Source: Verrucomicrobiales bacterium (lineage in GTDB: Bacteria > Verrucomicrobiota > Verrucomicrobiia > Limisphaerales > CAIMTB01). Taken from it: a stretch of DNA of 54,355 nt. Where the stretch lies: positions 1 to 54,355 of the forward strand of contig JAEUHG010000226.1 in the NCBI GenBank assembly GCA_016795425.1. The letters are read 5' to 3'. A program made the position numbers and the translations under genes. Below, in pieces: positions 7,627-16,378 of the stretch (the first letter of the stretch is position 1; each line of letters begins with the position of its first letter). A model generated the notes under the pieces. It was given only the letters and a program-made list of their open reading frames with translations. It did no database searches and was not told where the DNA came from.

Positions 7627-9935
7627 GACGCCGTGTGCTCATCACCGGTGCCGGCATCGTCTCCAGCGCCGGACCGTGTCTCGCCGAGGCCGGACCAGCG
7701 TTTGTGGCGGGCCGGTGCTGCCTATCCCCACTCAACGACCCGAAGGCGGCCAAACTTCGCGCGAAATTCGCCGGCATTGCCCGGGCCTTCGATTCCTCCG
7801 CCGCAAGCGCCCAGGATGGCGATCTCGCACTCCAGGACCGCCACACACAGATGGCCCTCGTCGCGGCCAGGGAGGCCTTAGCCGCAGCCCGCCTCGACCC
7901 CCGTTGCTTCAACCACCGTTTGGGCCTGATCTTCTCGACCTGCTCGGGCCCAATGCTGCGGATCGAGGCCCATTATCGTCGCATTCTATCCGGCGACGCG
8001 TCTCTCACCCTGCCGGAACTCTTCGCGAAACGATACTACTCCGCCGCCCAGGCACTGGCCGACGTCCTTGGCGTCCAAGGCTTCACCACCACTGTCGCAA
8101 CAGCCTGCTCTGCCAGCACTGCCGCCATCGCCCTCGCCGCCGACCTGATTCGGTGCGGCATGCTGGACGCCGCTATTGCTGGCGGTGCCGACAGCCTCTC
8201 CCTCAGCACCCTCGCCGGCTTCGACGGTCTCAAGGCCACCAGCGAATCCCGCTGCGCGCCATTCTCCAAACCTTACGGCCTCAACCTTGGCGAAGCCGCG
8301 GCATTTCTCATCCTTGAGTGTCCCAACCAGCGGGCGGACCGCCAGCCGACCATCCTTGGCGAAATTCTGGGCTCTGGAACCAGCAACGACGCCCACCATT
8401 GTTCAGCCCCGGATCCCAACGGCCGCGGCCTCGCCCTCTCCATGCATCGCGCCCTTCGCGACGCCGGACTCGGCCCGACCGATATCGCCTACATCAATGC
8501 CCATGGTACCGGCACCGAAGCCAACGACCGCGCGGAAATCAAGGCGGTGCGCAAGGTCTTCGGCCCAGACTTCCGTATCCCCATTAGTTCCACCAAGTCC
8601 ATGGTCGGCCATTGCCTCGGCGCAGCGGGAGCCGTCGAAGCCATTGCCACCCTCGCCTGTGCTCAAGCCGGGGTCCTGCCGCCCACCGCCAATTTCACCG
8701 AGGCGCGTGAAGGCTGCTCCATCGATTGCGTGCCCGACGCCGGGCGTCCTTGGAACCAACCCCGCATCTGCCTCAGCAACAATTCGGCGTTCGGTGGACA
8801 CAACGCGAGTCTGGTCCTCCACTGCGCCGCGGAACACCCCAGCCCCCAGACTGTCTCGCTGTCGCCCGAGGTGGAAGGCCGCGCCTGGGTGCCGCTCGTC
8901 ATCACGGGCATCGGCGTCGTCACGGCCGCCGGACTGGGCTCCGCCGCACTCGCCACCGCCTCGCGCAACGGACAGCCGTTCCTGGCTCGACATACCCTGT
9001 CCGATGGCCGCGCCGCATCGGCCGCAATGGTGAACGACCTCGCCGTCGATACCTACGATCGCCGCCTGGACCTGCGGTCCATGGATCGCGCCAGCCGGTG
9101 GGCGACCGTCGCGGCACGCCTCGCCATTCGCGACGCCCGTTTTCCCGAATCCAGCACCGCTCTCGCCGATCTTGGACTCTTCCTGGGGTTGTCCGCCGGC
9201 CCTTCCTGGGCGGAGCATGAATTCCTCACGTCATTCCTCCGCAACCACGATCAGGTCAGTCAGCTCGGGGCTTTTCCCTACATCGTACCGAGTTCGGTCG
9301 TCGGCAACATCTGTCGCGCTCTCCGCATCACCGGACATAATCTCACCTTTAGTTCTGGTCCCGGTGCCGGGCTCCACGGCCTCCTGCCGGCCCTGAGCGC
9401 CCTGCGTTGCGGCCACGCTCAGGCCCTCCTCTCCGGTGCGGTGGACGAACTTTCCGACCGTATTCTCGCCGACGAAACCCTCTCCGGCCCGAGTATTCCG
9501 GGTCTCCGCCACCCCCCAGGTGAGGGCGCCGCCTTCTTCCTCCTGGAAACGGCCGCCCATGCCGCCGAACGACAAGTGGTCCCTCTCGCTCACATCCGCG
9601 CCGTCACCAGCGCCCACACCCCTGGCTCCACAGCCACCTCGTCTGCTGCCTTCCGGACGGTCGTTCACGATGCCCTGAACGCAGCCGGCGTTCCCGCCGA
9701 AGCGGTCCAAGTGGTGCACCATCTCGGGCCCGACGACGGGATCGCGGATCTCCACCCGCTGTGGCCAGCACGATGTCGCAGCGTCGCCGCCAGCGTCGGT
9801 TGCCTGGAAGGTTCCCAGCCGCTCGTCGACATCGCCACCACCCTGGCGGACCGCGACCCGTCCCGCCACGCGATCATCGCCGCGACCTGCTGGATTCCCG
9901 GCCGCCTCGCCAGTTGCCTGATCCTCGAGACCTGA
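7623..9935 (+). CDS. Tandem ketosynthase / chain-length-factor-like protein
   Basis: 770 residues, two ketosynthase folds. The first (residues 1-402) keeps the full triad: Cys162 (TACSAST), His294 (NAHGTGTEAND) and Lys325/His330 (STKSMVGHCLG), so it should do decarboxylative Claisen condensation. The second (residues ~422-770, starting VPLVITGIGVVTAAG) is degenerate: its elbow reads TFSSGPGAG with Phe576 at the Cys position, and the histidine blocks are not recognisable. The same substitution is in the second ketosynthase of the preceding gene, so the two proteins repeat one KS-alpha/KS-beta plan, probably by duplication. The start ATG overlaps the previous TGA (ATGA), which predicts translational coupling and a physical complex. 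No acyl carrier, acyltransferase, ketoreductase or dehydratase domain is present. Related families make fatty acids, aryl polyenes and aromatic polyketides; I cannot choose. Confidence 0.88.
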   Translation: MRRRVLITGAGIVSSAGPCLAEAGPAFVAGRCCLSPLNDPKAAKLRAKFAGIARAFDSSAASAQDGDLALQDRHTQMALVAAREALAAARLDPRCFNHRLGLIFSTCSGPMLRIEAHYRRILSGDASLTLPELFAKRYYSAAQALADVLGVQGFTTTVATACSASTAAIALAADLIRCGMLDAAIAGGADSLSLSTLAGFDGLKATSESRCAPFSKPYGLNLGEAAAFLILECPNQRADRQPTILGEILGSGTSNDAHHCSAPDPNGRGLALSMHRALRDAGLGPTDIAYINAHGTGTEANDRAEIKAVRKVFGPDFRIPISSTKSMVGHCLGAAGAVEAIATLACAQAGVLPPTANFTEAREGCSIDCVPDAGRPWNQPRICLSNNSAFGGHNASLVLHCAAEHPSPQTVSLSPEVEGRAWVPLVITGIGVVTAAGLGSAALATASRNGQPFLARHTLSDGRAASAAMVNDLAVDTYDRRLDLRSMDRASRWATVAARLAIRDARFPESSTALADLGLFLGLSAGPSWAEHEFLTSFLRNHDQVSQLGAFPYIVPSSVVGNICRALRITGHNLTFSSGPGAGLHGLLPALSALRCGHAQALLSGAVDELSDRILADETLSGPSIPGLRHPPGEGAAFFLLETAAHAAERQVVPLAHIRAVTSAHTPGSTATSSAAFRTVVHDALNAAGVPAEAVQVVHHLGPDDGIADLHPLWPARCRSVAASVGCLEGSQPLVDIATTLADRDPSRHAIIAATCWIPGRLASCLILET

Positions 9936-9981
9936 GACCTCAACCCGGCATTCCCAGACGGCCGGTTCTTCGTCTAGGCTG

Positions 9982-12039
9982 ATGGGCATGAGGCCGACCG
10001 CAGGATATCGCGCGGCGCTGTGGCTCATGGCGTGGGCCATGAACCTAAGCGTCATCGGTATCATCGGTGCCCGATCCGCCCCAGGAGGCGACCTGCCCTT
10101 CCTCCAACCCATCACCAACCCTCCGCTTCCCATCCCTCGCGATTCCCAATGGTCTCGGCAACCCTTGGATCACTTCATTCTCGCGCACCTCGAGCGCGTC
10201 GGATTGTCCCCCGCACGGGAAACCGATCGTGTCACCTGGCTGCGCCGCGCAACCTTTGACCTCACCGGGCTCCCCCCCACTCCGGAGGAAGTTGCGGCTT
10301 TGGAAGCGGACCACAGCGTCGGTGCCGACGAGAGAATCGTGGACCGACTCCTCGCGTCGCCGCGCTACGGCGAACGTTGGGCGCAGCATTGGCTGGATGT
10401 CGTGCGTTTCGCCGACACCCACGGTTTCGAAGTGAACACCGAAAGGCCCAACGCCTGGCCTTATCGCGATTACGTCATCCGCGCTTTCAACCGCGACCTT
10501 CCCTACGACCAGTTCATCCGCGAACAAATCGCCGGCGATCAATGGGGCGAGGATGCGGCCACCGGCTTCCTGCTTACCGCGTCCGCCCTCCTTCCCGGAC
10601 AAATCGGAGCCGACGAACCCTCCAAACGCCTGGCCCGACAAGATGCCCTCGATGAGATCATTGTGAACATCGGACAGACCTTCCTCGGGTTGACCATCGG
10701 TTGCGCCCGCTGTCACGACCACAAGACCGATCCCATCTCCCAGCACGATTATTACGCGATGCAGGCCTTTGTCGCCGGGGTCGAATACGAGGACCGCGAT
10801 CTACGCACACCGGAAGCCAATGCCCTGCGTGCGGAGGAAGGCGCGCTCAAAACCGAGCTCGCCCAGGTTCAGGCAGACCTCACCCGCTATACGCCGCGCG
10901 TCGGCGAAACCTCGGACCACCAATCACTCGCTGACGGTTCCGCCAAACCGGACCTCGGTCCCACGGCCGCCCTTCCGTCCGAGAACGCCGTCGCCGTCCG
11001 CCAATTGAAGGAACGCCAGAAACGGATCGAAGCTCGCCTCGCCCAAGTCGCCATTGGTCAGCGCGCGTTCGCCGGTAACTTCCGGCAACCCGACCTCATC
11101 CGCGTCCTCCGGCGGGGCGATCCAGAACAGCCTCGCGACGAGGTCGCACCGGCCGTTCCTCGTGCCATGGGCGCCCTTGAGTTACCCAAGGACGCCGCGG
11201 ATCCGCAGCGCCGCATCGCGCTCGCCGACTGGATCGCCAGCCCCCGAAATCCGCTCACCGCCCGGGTCATGGTGAATCGGATCTGGCAGGGTCACTTCGG
11301 GACCGGCCTCGTCGATACCTCCAGCGACTTCGGTCGCAATGGCGGCAAGGCGTCACACCCGGAACTCCTCGATTGGCTCGCCTCCGAATTCATCGCCTCC
11401 GGATGGTCCCTCAAGCACATTCACCGACTCATTGTGCTGTCCGCCACCTATCGCCAGGCCGCCACACCCGATTCCCAAGGCGAAGCCATTGACGCCGAGT
11501 CCCGCTTCCTGTGGCGTTTCCCACCGCGACGCCTCGAAGCCGAAACCATTCGTGACGCGATGTTGGCCGTGAGCGGTCATCTCAACCTCGCCATGTACGG
11601 CCGCGGCTTCGATCTCTTCGACAAACGGGGCGGTCTCACTGGATTCAAGCCGGTCGAATCCTTCGACGTCGAGGGACGCCGGCGAATGATCTACGCGCAC
11701 AAGGTGCGCCGCGAACGGGAAGCCGTGTTTGGTGCGTTTGATTGCCCCGACGCCGGACAGAGTACCGCGCGCCGCCGCGAATCCACCACCCCGATTCAAG
11801 CGCTCAACCTGTTCAACAGCCGTTTCACCATCGACGAAGCCGAAGCCTTCGCCGACCGCGTTCAGTCCGAAGCAGGACCCGACATCGACCGGCAGATCCA
11901 GCAGGCCTACCGCCGGGCGCTGGCGCGCGATCCCCATCCCGAGGAGCGCGTGGAAGCCGAGCCAGTGGTTCGACATCATGGCCTTGCCGTGCTCTGCCGC
12001 GCCCTGTTCAACAGCAATGAGTTCCTCTTCCTGCCATGA
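9982..12039 (+). CDS. DUF1549/DUF1553 secreted protein
   Basis: 685 residues with an N-terminal export signal (hydrophobic ~11-30). DUF1549 covers about residues 60-270 (LDHFILAHLERVGLSP..., FADTHGFEVNTERPNAWPYR). It includes a CARCHDHK motif at 241-248, formally a CxxCH haem-attachment sequence and invariant in this family. DUF1553 follows from about 400 (RIALADWIASPRNPLTARVM, NRIWQGHFGTGLVDTSSDFG) to the end. The family is hugely expanded in planctomycetes and verrucomicrobia; its reaction is not established. Unlike many relatives it lacks an upstream cytochrome c (PSCyt1) domain. The linker has a Glu/Gln-rich likely coiled coil (~285-350). The stop overlaps the next start (ATGA), the canonical pairing with DUF1501. 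It begins 46 bp after the ketosynthase gene and could be read on the same transcript, but the families are otherwise unrelated. Confidence 0.92.
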   Translation: MGMRPTAGYRAALWLMAWAMNLSVIGIIGARSAPGGDLPFLQPITNPPLPIPRDSQWSRQPLDHFILAHLERVGLSPARETDRVTWLRRATFDLTGLPPTPEEVAALEADHSVGADERIVDRLLASPRYGERWAQHWLDVVRFADTHGFEVNTERPNAWPYRDYVIRAFNRDLPYDQFIREQIAGDQWGEDAATGFLLTASALLPGQIGADEPSKRLARQDALDEIIVNIGQTFLGLTIGCARCHDHKTDPISQHDYYAMQAFVAGVEYEDRDLRTPEANALRAEEGALKTELAQVQADLTRYTPRVGETSDHQSLADGSAKPDLGPTAALPSENAVAVRQLKERQKRIEARLAQVAIGQRAFAGNFRQPDLIRVLRRGDPEQPRDEVAPAVPRAMGALELPKDAADPQRRIALADWIASPRNPLTARVMVNRIWQGHFGTGLVDTSSDFGRNGGKASHPELLDWLASEFIASGWSLKHIHRLIVLSATYRQAATPDSQGEAIDAESRFLWRFPPRRLEAETIRDAMLAVSGHLNLAMYGRGFDLFDKRGGLTGFKPVESFDVEGRRRMIYAHKVRREREAVFGAFDCPDAGQSTARRRESTTPIQALNLFNSRFTIDEAEAFADRVQSEAGPDIDRQIQQAYRRALARDPHPEERVEAEPVVRHHGLAVLCRALFNSNEFLFLP

Positions 12040-13514
12040 GCCACACCCCGGAAAAACTCTCGCTGCCGGGACGCCAGTTCCTTGATCGCCGTCAGTTTCT
12101 GTCCGGCTCCGCTTCCGCCCTGAGTGCCATCGCCCTCACCAGTTTGCTGGGTCAGGACCGCCTGCTGGCATCCGGCACCCTATCGATTCAGCCCGCTCGG
12201 CCGTTCGCGCCCCGACCACCCCATTATGCCGCGCGCGCCCGGAACGTCGTGATGATCTTCTGTGCCGGCGCCGTCAGCCAATTGGAGACTTGGGACTACA
12301 AGCCCGCCCTGATCCCGCTGGACGGCAAACCACTGGCCGGCGGACCGGCGGTCACGTTCCAGGGACCCGCCGGGGAATTGGCACGCCCACAATACCCCTT
12401 TCGTCCCCGAGGTCAGACGGGCAAATGGGTATCCGACCTCATCCCCCAACTCGCCGAACTTACCGACGACATCGCCTTCATCCACTCGCTCACCAGCAAA
12501 AGCAATACCCACGGACCCGCTGAAAATTTCATCTCCACCGGGTCCGTGCTCGACGGTTTTCCGAGCGTCGGGTCATGGATCAGTTACGCCTTGGGCAGCG
12601 AGAATCAGGATCTTCCGGCCTACGTCGCCATACCCGATCCGCGCGGCGTGCCCCAGGCGGGCTCCAACAACTGGGGTCCAGGATTTCTGCCGGCGGTGTT
12701 CCAAGGGACGCCGATGAGCGCCTCCGAACCCATCCGCCACCTGAGTCCACCTCCCGGCATCTCGCCAACCAGCGACCGCGCGGCGCGCTACCTGCTCGAG
12801 CGCATGAACGCCCGTCATCTGACCGCAAATCCCGGCGACGAAAAACTCGCCGCGCGCATCGCCAGCTATGAACTCGCCGCCCGCATGCAACTCAGCGTGC
12901 CGGAACTCACCCGGTTCGACGACGAACCGGCGCACGTGCTGCGACTCTATGGCGCCGATGACACCGCCAATCCCACCAAGGCCGCCTTCGCCCGGAATTG
13001 TATCCTCGCGCGGCGCCTCGTCGAACGTGGCGTTCGGTTTGTCCAACTCTTCAACGGCGCTTACGCCAGCGGTGGCGACCTGAACTGGGACGGCCACAGC
13101 AAGCTCAAGGAACAATACGACAAGCACGCCGCGATTCTCGATCAACCCGCCGCCGCCCTCATCCGCGATCTGCGACAACGCGGACTCCTCGAACAGACCC
13201 TGGTGGTGTGGTGCACCGAGTTCGGCCGCATGCCGTTCTTCCAGAAGGGCGCTCAAGGCAGGGACCATAATCCCGACGGATTCACCTGTTGGTTCACCGG
13301 AGCCGGCGTGAAACCCGGGGTCAGCCACGGCGCCACCGACGAACTCGGTCAACGCGCCGTCATCGATATTCACCCGCTCTACGACTTCAACGCGACGTTG
13401 CTCCATCTGCTCGGCCTCAATCACGAGCGCCTCACCTACGAGTACAACGGCACCCAACGCCGCCTGACCAACGTCGAAGGAGACATCATTCGCGAGGTCC
13501 TGCTCAGCTCCTGA
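12036..13514 (+). CDS. DUF1501 sulfatase-like secreted protein
   Basis: 492 residues, alkaline-phosphatase-superfamily-like DUF1501 protein. The N-terminus has a Tat-type signal, DRRQFLSGSASALSAIALTS (residues 17-36), so export in folded form is likely. Family blocks seen: ARNVVMIFCAGAVSQLETWDYKP, HGPAENFISTGSVLDGFPS, WCTEFGRMPFFQKG, GRDHNPDGFTCWFTGAGVKPG and GATDELG. The start ATG overlaps the DUF1553 stop by four bases, so the two are translated together and probably act together outside the cytoplasmic membrane. Proposed sulfatase or phosphatase activity is unproven for this family. A short inverted repeat (CGCCCAGTCTGGGCG, 13527-13541) follows the stop without a T-run. Confidence 0.92.
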   Translation: MSHTPEKLSLPGRQFLDRRQFLSGSASALSAIALTSLLGQDRLLASGTLSIQPARPFAPRPPHYAARARNVVMIFCAGAVSQLETWDYKPALIPLDGKPLAGGPAVTFQGPAGELARPQYPFRPRGQTGKWVSDLIPQLAELTDDIAFIHSLTSKSNTHGPAENFISTGSVLDGFPSVGSWISYALGSENQDLPAYVAIPDPRGVPQAGSNNWGPGFLPAVFQGTPMSASEPIRHLSPPPGISPTSDRAARYLLERMNARHLTANPGDEKLAARIASYELAARMQLSVPELTRFDDEPAHVLRLYGADDTANPTKAAFARNCILARRLVERGVRFVQLFNGAYASGGDLNWDGHSKLKEQYDKHAAILDQPAAALIRDLRQRGLLEQTLVVWCTEFGRMPFFQKGAQGRDHNPDGFTCWFTGAGVKPGVSHGATDELGQRAVIDIHPLYDFNATLLHLLGLNHERLTYEYNGTQRRLTNVEGDIIREVLLSS

Positions 13515-13609
13515 TCCGTGTCGGCCCGCCCAGTCTGGGCGCCTTCCCGTGCCGTCGCGGCCGCATTTTCAGTGGCGGGAATCCGCCATCCCAACATCCT
13601 TCCCGCGCT

Positions 13610-14101
13610 GTGCCCAATTCTTCCAACCTCCTCATCACGCTCGAACGCGCCGATCTGACGGCCGATGCCAGCCGCCAACTCATCGCCGCTCTCAATGCGG
13701 AATTGAGCGGCGCCTACTCCGAACCCGGCGCCAATCACTTCAGCCTCGATCCCTCCGAGGTCGCCCCCGGTCGCGGCCTCTTTGTCGTGATCCGCATGGA
13801 TGGTCGCCCCGTGGGCTGCGGCGCCCTGCGTCTGATCGACGGGCAGACGGGCGAGTTAAAGCGCATGTATGTCGCGCCCGAGGCTCGCGGCCGAGGACTC
13901 GGCCGGCGCCTCGTCGAAGCCCTCGAGACCGAGGCCCGCGCCCTGGGCGCCAAAAAATTGGTTCTCGAAACAGGTGTGCGCCAAACCTCCGCCCTGGCCC
14001 TGTACCGCGCCACCGGCTTCGTTCCGATCCCGCTCTACGGCGAATACTGCCTTTCGCCCAACACCAGCATCTGCCTGGGCAAGGACCTCCTGGGCCCTTG
14101 A
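13610..14101 (+). CDS. GNAT-family N-acetyltransferase
   Basis: 163 residues from a GTG start at 13610. The open frame goes further upstream, but that part overlaps the DUF1501 gene in another frame and looks non-coding. Core GNAT features: 'GLFVVIRMDGRPVGCGALRL' (beta strands), acetyl-CoA pyrophosphate loop ARGRGLGRR at residues 92-100, and 'LVLETGVRQTSALALYRATG' near the end, typical of small stand-alone members. Substrate unknown; predicted cytoplasmic. The start is uncertain because no clear ribosome binding site precedes it. Confidence 0.85.
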   Translation: MPNSSNLLITLERADLTADASRQLIAALNAELSGAYSEPGANHFSLDPSEVAPGRGLFVVIRMDGRPVGCGALRLIDGQTGELKRMYVAPEARGRGLGRRLVEALETEARALGAKKLVLETGVRQTSALALYRATGFVPIPLYGEYCLSPNTSICLGKDLLGP

Positions 14102-14138
14102 ATCCCTTCCCTCTTCCCAGAAAACCCTTCCCTATTTC

Positions 14139-15053
14139 CTACCCGCGCTTCCGATAGACTCGCACATAGTCGACCAGGAACTCATCTGGAAAGACCGTGT
14201 TCCGGATCTCCTCCGGCTTCGACGGGATCTCCATGCTGAGAATGAGGTATTCCTCGATGCGTGAGATTCCCTGAGTGACTTCGTAGAACTTCAGCCCATC
14301 CACGAAAAACACATACTTCTCCGGGGTCCACTCCAAGGCGAAGAGGTGGAATCCTTCGCCCACCCCGGGAAGATGGCTCTGCATGCCCCGCGTCGACTTC
14401 TGGTTGGGTCCATAAGCCCAGTGAACATTGTGCGATACGATATCGGGACCCAACTTCCGAAAGCATTCCAGGATGTCGATCTCCGCGCCAAACAGCGCCG
14501 GATCTTCTCCCTTGGAAATGTCCGGCGACTGAATCCAGAACGCCGCCCAGACACCGGGGGATCGTTGCACCTGGGCGCGGCATTCAAAGTAGCCGTATCG
14601 AACCATGAACCTCCCCTGGGTTCCGACGGCACCCAGAAGGATGCGATCCTCGCGCTTCAGCGCCGCCAGTCGCAGCAGGCCGTTCGTCACAGTAACCGCT
14701 TCCGCCGATACATAACCCAGTGCCCGCGGCCCCACTCCGCGAACCTCCCACTTGGCAGCGTCCAGTACGGGTCCCTCGAACTCGTCCGACCATGCGAGTT
14801 CGTAGCCCAGGCTCTCGGGTGTGTACCGGTTGGTCGACATCGGCCCCTGGGGAGGACGCTGTGCCAGAACGCCGGGCCCAACGATCGATGCTCCAATAAG
14901 AATGAGCGCCAGCGCCGTTCCCGCCACGCGGCGCCGCTTGGCTTGATGGCGACGCGTCCCGGGGGTGCGGCATCCGGTCAATCCTCCGAAGGAAGCCGCC
15001 ACCATGAGCAGAATTGCCGACCACCATCGCCCAACCCTTGGAGCCGTTTTCAT
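14139..15053 (-). CDS. Glycoside hydrolase family 16 (beta-glucanase-like)
   Basis: 304 residues from ATG 15053. The GH16 jelly-roll runs from ~80 (YELAWSDEFEG) to the end (DYVRVYRKRG). The catalytic motif ExDxxE is intact: Glu191 (nucleophile), Asp193 and Glu196 (acid/base) in GAEIDILECF. Upstream, 'RYGYFECRAQVQRSPGVWAAFWI' is standard for laminarinase/lichenase/agarase relatives; the exact glycan cannot be told by eye. The N-terminus has two hydrophobic stretches: a lipoprotein-like signal with lipobox LTGC (residues 25-28), and a second one at ~44-64 ending VLAQ. The true start may therefore be an internal GTG at about residue 43. Exported, probably attacking an extracellular beta-glucan or algal galactan. 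Confidence 0.88.
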   Translation of the reverse strand: MKTAPRVGRWWSAILLMVAASFGGLTGCRTPGTRRHQAKRRRVAGTALALILIGASIVGPGVLAQRPPQGPMSTNRYTPESLGYELAWSDEFEGPVLDAAKWEVRGVGPRALGYVSAEAVTVTNGLLRLAALKREDRILLGAVGTQGRFMVRYGYFECRAQVQRSPGVWAAFWIQSPDISKGEDPALFGAEIDILECFRKLGPDIVSHNVHWAYGPNQKSTRGMQSHLPGVGEGFHLFALEWTPEKYVFFVDGLKFYEVTQGISRIEEYLILSMEIPSKPEEIRNTVFPDEFLVDYVRVYRKRG

Positions 15054-15208
15054 GCGGAAGTGTGCCCACCACCTTCCCTCGGTTGGTACCACTTTCCAAG
15101 TTTGCTCCATCGATCTCCAAGACCCTCGTGCGACAGGCGAAAACCGCCAGGGGTCCAGCCCCGGGCGGTTTGTTGCCGACCCTTGCGTATTGAGGAAGGA
15201 CCCGTCCA

Positions 15209-16378
15209 TCAGGGCCGGGCCGAGGTCGGTACCCAAAGCGCCGCGTGCCGACGTCCCTCCGCCGTGTAAATCACGCCCGAAATCTGCCCCTGGGCATCCA
15301 CATCCTGCGCCATCGCTCCGACGAACCCGGCTGGAAGAAAGGCGTTCAGGTCGGTCGGTTGATAGTCCGCATCCCAGACAATGGCGTGACTCGAGGCCGG
15401 CGTCCCGAATTTGGTGGCGTCGACCGCATACCCCACGATCCAAGGACCCGACACCGCGAGCGCATAGCTGTGGGCGAACGGGATGGTGCCGTTTACCGCC
15501 ATGCCCGCGTGAATGTTGAGTCCGCTGGCGGCCGAACCCGACCAGACAAACGCATAGGTGAATCGGGCATCCTTGTTGCCCTTGGCCGCTTCGCGCCGAA
15601 CTCGAACATCGTAGCCGGCGCTTCCCACCTGACGAACACCATCCGTTCCCGACGCGGTCGAAACCACCGCATCCCGGGGATGCAAAACCACCAGGGTCCG
15701 ATCGCTTCCACGCCACAGCGCGGCGTTGGCATTGCCTCGGTTCACCTGGCCAACCTGCACTCCGCCGCCCACGCCGTATGCCATGGCGCCTTTGCCGCCG
15801 TCTCCGAGATCGATGGCCGTCCCCGTCGCCGCATCCCACAACATGGCATGCGTCACCCCGATGGTGGTGCCATCCGTGGAAGTCCCCGTCGCATACCCGA
15901 CGATCTGGTTGCCATCAGTGGCGGCAGCCTGCCCGCCGAAATTCGTGAAGGGAATTGGCAGAATGGCTGCACTCTCCCGGGTCCCGTGCCAGATCATTGG
16001 CGCCGTGCGTCCCGCCGTGCCCGATCCGAATCCCCATCCCACCTGCACCCCCGCGGCCACGCCAAGAATGGCGGAGCGCCCGACGGATCCTGTCGCCGGA
16101 TCCGCGAGGAACGCTGGATGCACGTCGATCTGTCCATTGACATCCCAGACCGTGGCGCGCGCGGCAATGCCCGTCGCACTTTCCGCCACCGATCCGCCGG
16201 CGATGCCTCCGGCGACACCCTCGGCCACCGCATTCACCGCAGTGGGCGTCAAATCGATCACGGTATAGGTCTGCGCACTCGCGCCGGTCGACGCCAAGGT
16301 GGCCAGGCTCACCGCCAGAACCGACCGCCGCAGCGTCGGATACGAGATCCATGCATTAAGATAGGATTGGTACTTCAT
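15209..16378 (-). CDS. Secreted HAF-repeat beta-propeller-like protein
   Basis: 389 residues with a signal peptide (MKYQSYLNAWISYPTLRRSV then a hydrophobic stretch ending STGASA|Q). The rest is a series of weak repeats of the kind 'xxVGYA...xxxxHAMLWDAATGTAIDLG', typical of HAF-repeat extracellular proteins, e.g. at 'VSGPWIVGYAVD...SHAIVWDADYQPTDLN' and the last 'ISGVIYTAEGRRHAALWVP'. Such repeats are thought to form a propeller; no catalytic role is known. It lies 155 bp upstream of the GH16 gene on the same strand, so co-expression is possible. Confidence 0.75.
   Translation of the reverse strand: MKYQSYLNAWISYPTLRRSVLAVSLATLASTGASAQTYTVIDLTPTAVNAVAEGVAGGIAGGSVAESATGIAARATVWDVNGQIDVHPAFLADPATGSVGRSAILGVAAGVQVGWGFGSGTAGRTAPMIWHGTRESAAILPIPFTNFGGQAAATDGNQIVGYATGTSTDGTTIGVTHAMLWDAATGTAIDLGDGGKGAMAYGVGGGVQVGQVNRGNANAALWRGSDRTLVVLHPRDAVVSTASGTDGVRQVGSAGYDVRVRREAAKGNKDARFTYAFVWSGSAASGLNIHAGMAVNGTIPFAHSYALAVSGPWIVGYAVDATKFGTPASSHAIVWDADYQPTDLNAFLPAGFVGAMAQDVDAQGQISGVIYTAEGRRHAALWVPTSARP

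Noticed and set aside
15054..15839. Upstream extension of the GH16 frame
   Set aside because: It overlaps the HAF-repeat gene in another frame and reads as Arg/Gly-rich noise; a proper signal peptide starts at 15053.
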